From NCBI RefSeq assembly GCF_002362255.1, contig NZ_LPVV01000009.1, positions 1-52,644 on the forward strand: DNA of 52,644 bases. Direction: 5' to 3'. The notes beneath the pieces are model-generated. The model was not told where the DNA came from. It saw only the letters and a list, made by a program, of their open reading frames with translations, and made no database searches. Numbering within the stretch: the first letter of the stretch is position 1; each line of letters begins with the position of its first letter. Below, piece after piece: positions 50,821 through 52,644 of this stretch. This stretch comes from Microbacterium sp. SZ1. Lineage in GTDB: Bacteria; Actinomycetota; Actinomycetes; Actinomycetales; Microbacteriaceae. The translations under genes were made by a program, and so were the position numbers.

Positions 50821-51804
50821 ATGGCTAGCCAGGACTGGTTCGACAAGGACTTCTACAAGACCCTCGGGGTCTCGAAGGACGTCAGCGACGCCGATCTCAA
50901 GAAGACGTACCGCAAGCTCGCACGCAAGTACCACCCCGACTCCAATCAGGGTGACGAGAAGGCGGAGGCGAAGTTCAAGGAGATCAGCGAGGCGTACTCG
51001 GTGCTCTCCGATTCCGAGCAGCGCAAGGAATACGACGAGATCCGCGCCATGGGCTCGGGCGCCCGCTTCACGGCGGGCGGCCAGTCCGGCGGCGGCTTCG
51101 AAGACGTCTTCAGCCGGTTCGGCCAGCAGGGGCGCGGACAGTCCGCCGACTTCGAGGACATCTTCGCGATGTTCAACCAGGGGCAGGGCGGCTCGTTCGG
51201 CTCCGGCCGGTTCGGGCAGACCTCCGGCGGCTTCCGCGGCTTCGGCGGCCCCCAGCGGGGCGCCGATGTCACGGCGCGCACCACCCTCGACTTCGTCACC
51301 GCCGTGCAGGGCGAGACCATCACCCTGCAGGGCGAAGACGGCAAGCCGTTCAAGGTGAAGATCCCCGCCGGCGTCTCCGACGGGCAGAAGATCCGCCTGC
51401 GCGGCCGGGGTCGCCCGTCGCCGGACGGCGGCGAGAGCGGCGACATCGTGGTGCAGATCACAGTGCGGCCGCATCCCGTCTTCACCCGTGACGGACTCAA
51501 CCTGCGCATCGTGGTTCCGGTGACGTTCACCGAAGCCGCGCTCGGTGCGACGATCGAGGTTCCGACGCTCGGAGGCGAGACGGTGAAGCTGCGGGTCGCG
51601 CCCGGCACCCCCTCCGGTCGCGTCCTGCGCATCAAGGGACGGGGTGTCACCACCTCGAAGGGCACCGGCGACCTGCTCGCCGAGCTCCAGATCGCGGTGC
51701 CGTCTCACCTCGACGAGGAGGCCAAGGAGGCGCTGCAGAAGTTCCAGGCCCTCGAACCGAACGAGAATCCCCGCGCCGACCTCATGGCGAAAGCGCGGCG
51801 ATGA
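50821..51804 (+). CDS. dnaJ: DnaJ-type cochaperone lacking the zinc finger
   Basis: A 327-residue J-protein. The J domain (~8-70) holds the His38-Pro39-Asp40 motif that stimulates DnaK. A Gly/Phe-rich region follows (~85-145), then the C-terminal substrate-binding beta domains. The four CxxCxGxG zinc repeats of classical DnaJ are absent, so the architecture is CbpA-like (type II). A zinc-finger DnaJ may be encoded elsewhere, as in other actinobacteria with two DnaJ proteins. It begins seven bases after grpE and precedes hspR. Confidence 0.95.
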   Translation: MASQDWFDKDFYKTLGVSKDVSDADLKKTYRKLARKYHPDSNQGDEKAEAKFKEISEAYSVLSDSEQRKEYDEIRAMGSGARFTAGGQSGGGFEDVFSRFGQQGRGQSADFEDIFAMFNQGQGGSFGSGRFGQTSGGFRGFGGPQRGADVTARTTLDFVTAVQGETITLQGEDGKPFKVKIPAGVSDGQKIRLRGRGRPSPDGGESGDIVVQITVRPHPVFTRDGLNLRIVVPVTFTEAALGATIEVPTLGGETVKLRVAPGTPSGRVLRIKGRGVTTSKGTGDLLAELQIAVPSHLDEEAKEALQKFQALEPNENPRADLMAKARR

Positions 51805-51849
51805 CCCCGACGACGATCACGAACACCGGACGGAAGAAGGTGACACTCC

Positions 51850-52281
51850 ATGGCTGACATGCAGATGGATGCCGACACCCCGGTGTTCGCGATCGCCGTC
51901 GCGGCCGAACTCGCCGGGATGCACCCGCAGACCCTGCGGCAGTACGACCGGATCGGGCTCGTGGTGCCCGGCCGCACCTCCGGCGGCTCGCGCCGCTACT
52001 CGACCCGCAACATCGAGCAGCTCCGCGAGGTCGCGCAGCTCTCGTCGGAGGGAATGAGCCTCCCGGCGATCGCGCGTCTGCTCGACCTCAAGGACGAGAA
52101 CCGGATGCTGCGGCGCCGCATCGTCGAGCTGGATGCCGCCCTGCGCGCGGAGCGGGAGAACCGTCCGGGAGTTCGGGTGTTCGCCGCGGGATCGTCTGGT
52201 GTCGTCCCGATGCCGAGCGGTCGGCGGATCCGCCGGTCGACGGACCTGGTGCTCTGGCGCCCGGGCAGCGGTCGCGGCTGA
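51850..52281 (+). CDS. hspR: Heat-shock repressor HspR (MerR family)
   Basis: A 143-residue MerR-family repressor. The winged helix at ~12-80 includes IAVAAELAGMHPQTLRQYDRIGLVVPGRTSGGSRRYS, closely like other HspR proteins. A coiled coil follows (LDLKDENRMLRRRIVELDAALRAE, ~84-107). It binds HAIR elements, here those before dnaK, and so regulates its own operon; DnaK acts as corepressor in Streptomyces. AAGAAGG lies upstream of the ATG. The C-terminal tail is Arg-rich. Confidence 0.97.
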   Translation: MADMQMDADTPVFAIAVAAELAGMHPQTLRQYDRIGLVVPGRTSGGSRRYSTRNIEQLREVAQLSSEGMSLPAIARLLDLKDENRMLRRRIVELDAALRAERENRPGVRVFAAGSSGVVPMPSGRRIRRSTDLVLWRPGSGRG

Positions 52282-52290
52282 CTGCACGAA

Positions 52291-52324
52291 CCCGATCCGT
52301 CTCCGACACGCCCGGCGGATCGGG
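52291..52324 (+). terminator. Terminator of the heat-shock operon
   Basis: CCCGATCCG and CGGATCGGG (perfect nine-base arms) with a 16-base loop, ten bases after the hspR stop. No T tract. Confidence 0.6.
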
Positions 52325-52329
52325 GCGAT

Positions 52330-52358
52330 TTGCCGGACCCGGCGAACCCACGTAAGTT
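52330..52358 (+). promoter_or_regulatory. Candidate rRNA promoter, most upstream
   Basis: TTGCCG, 17 bases, TAAGTT. Weaker than the two downstream sites but set in the same ATTTG context. Confidence 0.4.
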
Positions 52359-52508
52359 ATTACCTGTTCGCCCCACAGGGAAGCGGAGAGGCCGAGAGCC
52401 TTACCCCCCTCAAGCGGAGAACCACCTCCCTCAGATCAGCTCCTCGGAGCGGATCACGGACACACTTCTGTCCGACGTGGGAGCTTCCCGAAAGGGACGG
52501 CGGTCGAT

Positions 52509-52536
52509 TTGACAGCCGGACCGGAACGGATAAACT
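52509..52536 (+). promoter_or_regulatory. Candidate rRNA promoter, middle
   Basis: TTGACA, 16 bases, TAAACT. The flanks GTCGAT before and GAAGTTGCCC after are repeated at the next promoter. Confidence 0.8.
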
Positions 52537-52603
52537 AGTGAAGTTGCCCGAGCGCGATCAGCGCGGGGCGCAGAACTGGGCCTGAACCACACGGCGTGTC
52601 GAT

Positions 52604-52631
52604 TTGACAGCCTGGATGGCACAGGTAAGAT
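52604..52631 (+). promoter_or_regulatory. Candidate rRNA promoter, last
   Basis: TTGACA, 16 bases, TAAGAT, with the same GTCGAT and GAAGTTGCCC flanks as the site 95 bases upstream. Confidence 0.8.
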
Positions 52632-52644
52632 TGAGAAGTTGCCC

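Larger units (their letters stand above)
52282..52644 (+). other. Gene-free leader region, probably upstream of a 16S rRNA gene
   Basis: No credible coding frame was found in these 363 bases. They hold the hspR terminator, three spaced promoter-like sites, two of them within a repeated block, and a short TCCC-GAAA-GGGA hairpin near 52485. The window ends a few bases after the last promoter, so the expected rRNA gene is not visible. Confidence 0.6.

Noticed and set aside
52420..52435. Sequence resembling the 16S rRNA 3' end (CACCTCC)
   Set aside because: Only seven bases match and the surrounding 16S sequence is absent, so it is chance similarity.
52133..52585. 150-residue plus-strand frame past hspR
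   Set aside because: It overlaps hspR, runs through its terminator and two promoters, and lacks family character.

Overview
The window is high-GC, densely coded DNA from an actinobacterium, most likely Microbacterium or a close relative in Microbacteriaceae. This is inference, based on HspR/HAIR control of a dnaK-grpE-dnaJ-hspR operon, a DUF222/HNH protein, a sortase-E-type LAXTG wall anchor, sugar importers without their own ATPase, and several apparently leaderless genes (a -10 hexamer six bases before GTG or ATG). I found no prophage, insertion sequence or CRISPR array. About 49 protein genes, one tRNA and several control sites can be supported.

Layout. 26-1432 (minus): a small acidic protein and a BrkB/YihY membrane protein. 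1567-11628: a peptide-utilisation island, with PepE and an IclR regulator on the minus strand and, divergently, a complete Dpp-type ABC importer (DppB, DppC, binding lipoprotein, fused DppD-DppF ATPase) interleaved with an M20 hydrolase, a DUF1177 protein and an AroM-family protein. 11785-20873: beta-mannosidase, RecQ helicase, a spore-photoproduct-lyase-like radical SAM protein, a sigma protein with region 2 only, an AhpD-like protein with a small partner, an AraC regulator and a flavin reductase. 20987-29058: a LacI-controlled locus with a FAD oxidoreductase, a CUT1 sugar importer and a secreted, wall-anchored GH43-like protein. 29142-33072: tRNA-Gly(CCC), dcd, a TetR/membrane-protein pair with a clear operator, and two divergent His-rich winged-helix proteins. 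33201-37264: HNH protein, CDF metal transporter, UMF1-type MFS protein. 37443-45523: a double-length Lrp regulator divergent from an MHS transporter, amidohydrolase, ThDP decarboxylase-like enzyme, ureohydrolase and MFS transporter, plausibly a guanidino-compound (arginine transaminase-like) pathway. 45640-48096: AraC, DUF3817 and a thioredoxin-reductase-like protein. 48174-52281: the heat-shock operon with two HAIR sites. 52282-52644: no gene, but a promoter array typical of a region just upstream of a 16S rRNA gene.

How the genes work together. The strongest candidate for an incompletely described system is the Dpp/M20/DUF1177/AroM/PepE island, where two families of unknown biochemical role are built into a peptide import and hydrolysis operon. 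The second is the divergent pair of His-rich MarR-like proteins at 31660-33072, whose shared control region carries phased CATG motifs and an operator overlapping a leaderless promoter.

Start codons were revised where promoter or Shine-Dalgarno evidence favoured another codon (IclR, TetR, DUF3817, thioredoxin-reductase-like, RecQ, AraC at 19329). Domain assignments come from reading the proteins and recalled family features; no database search was run.
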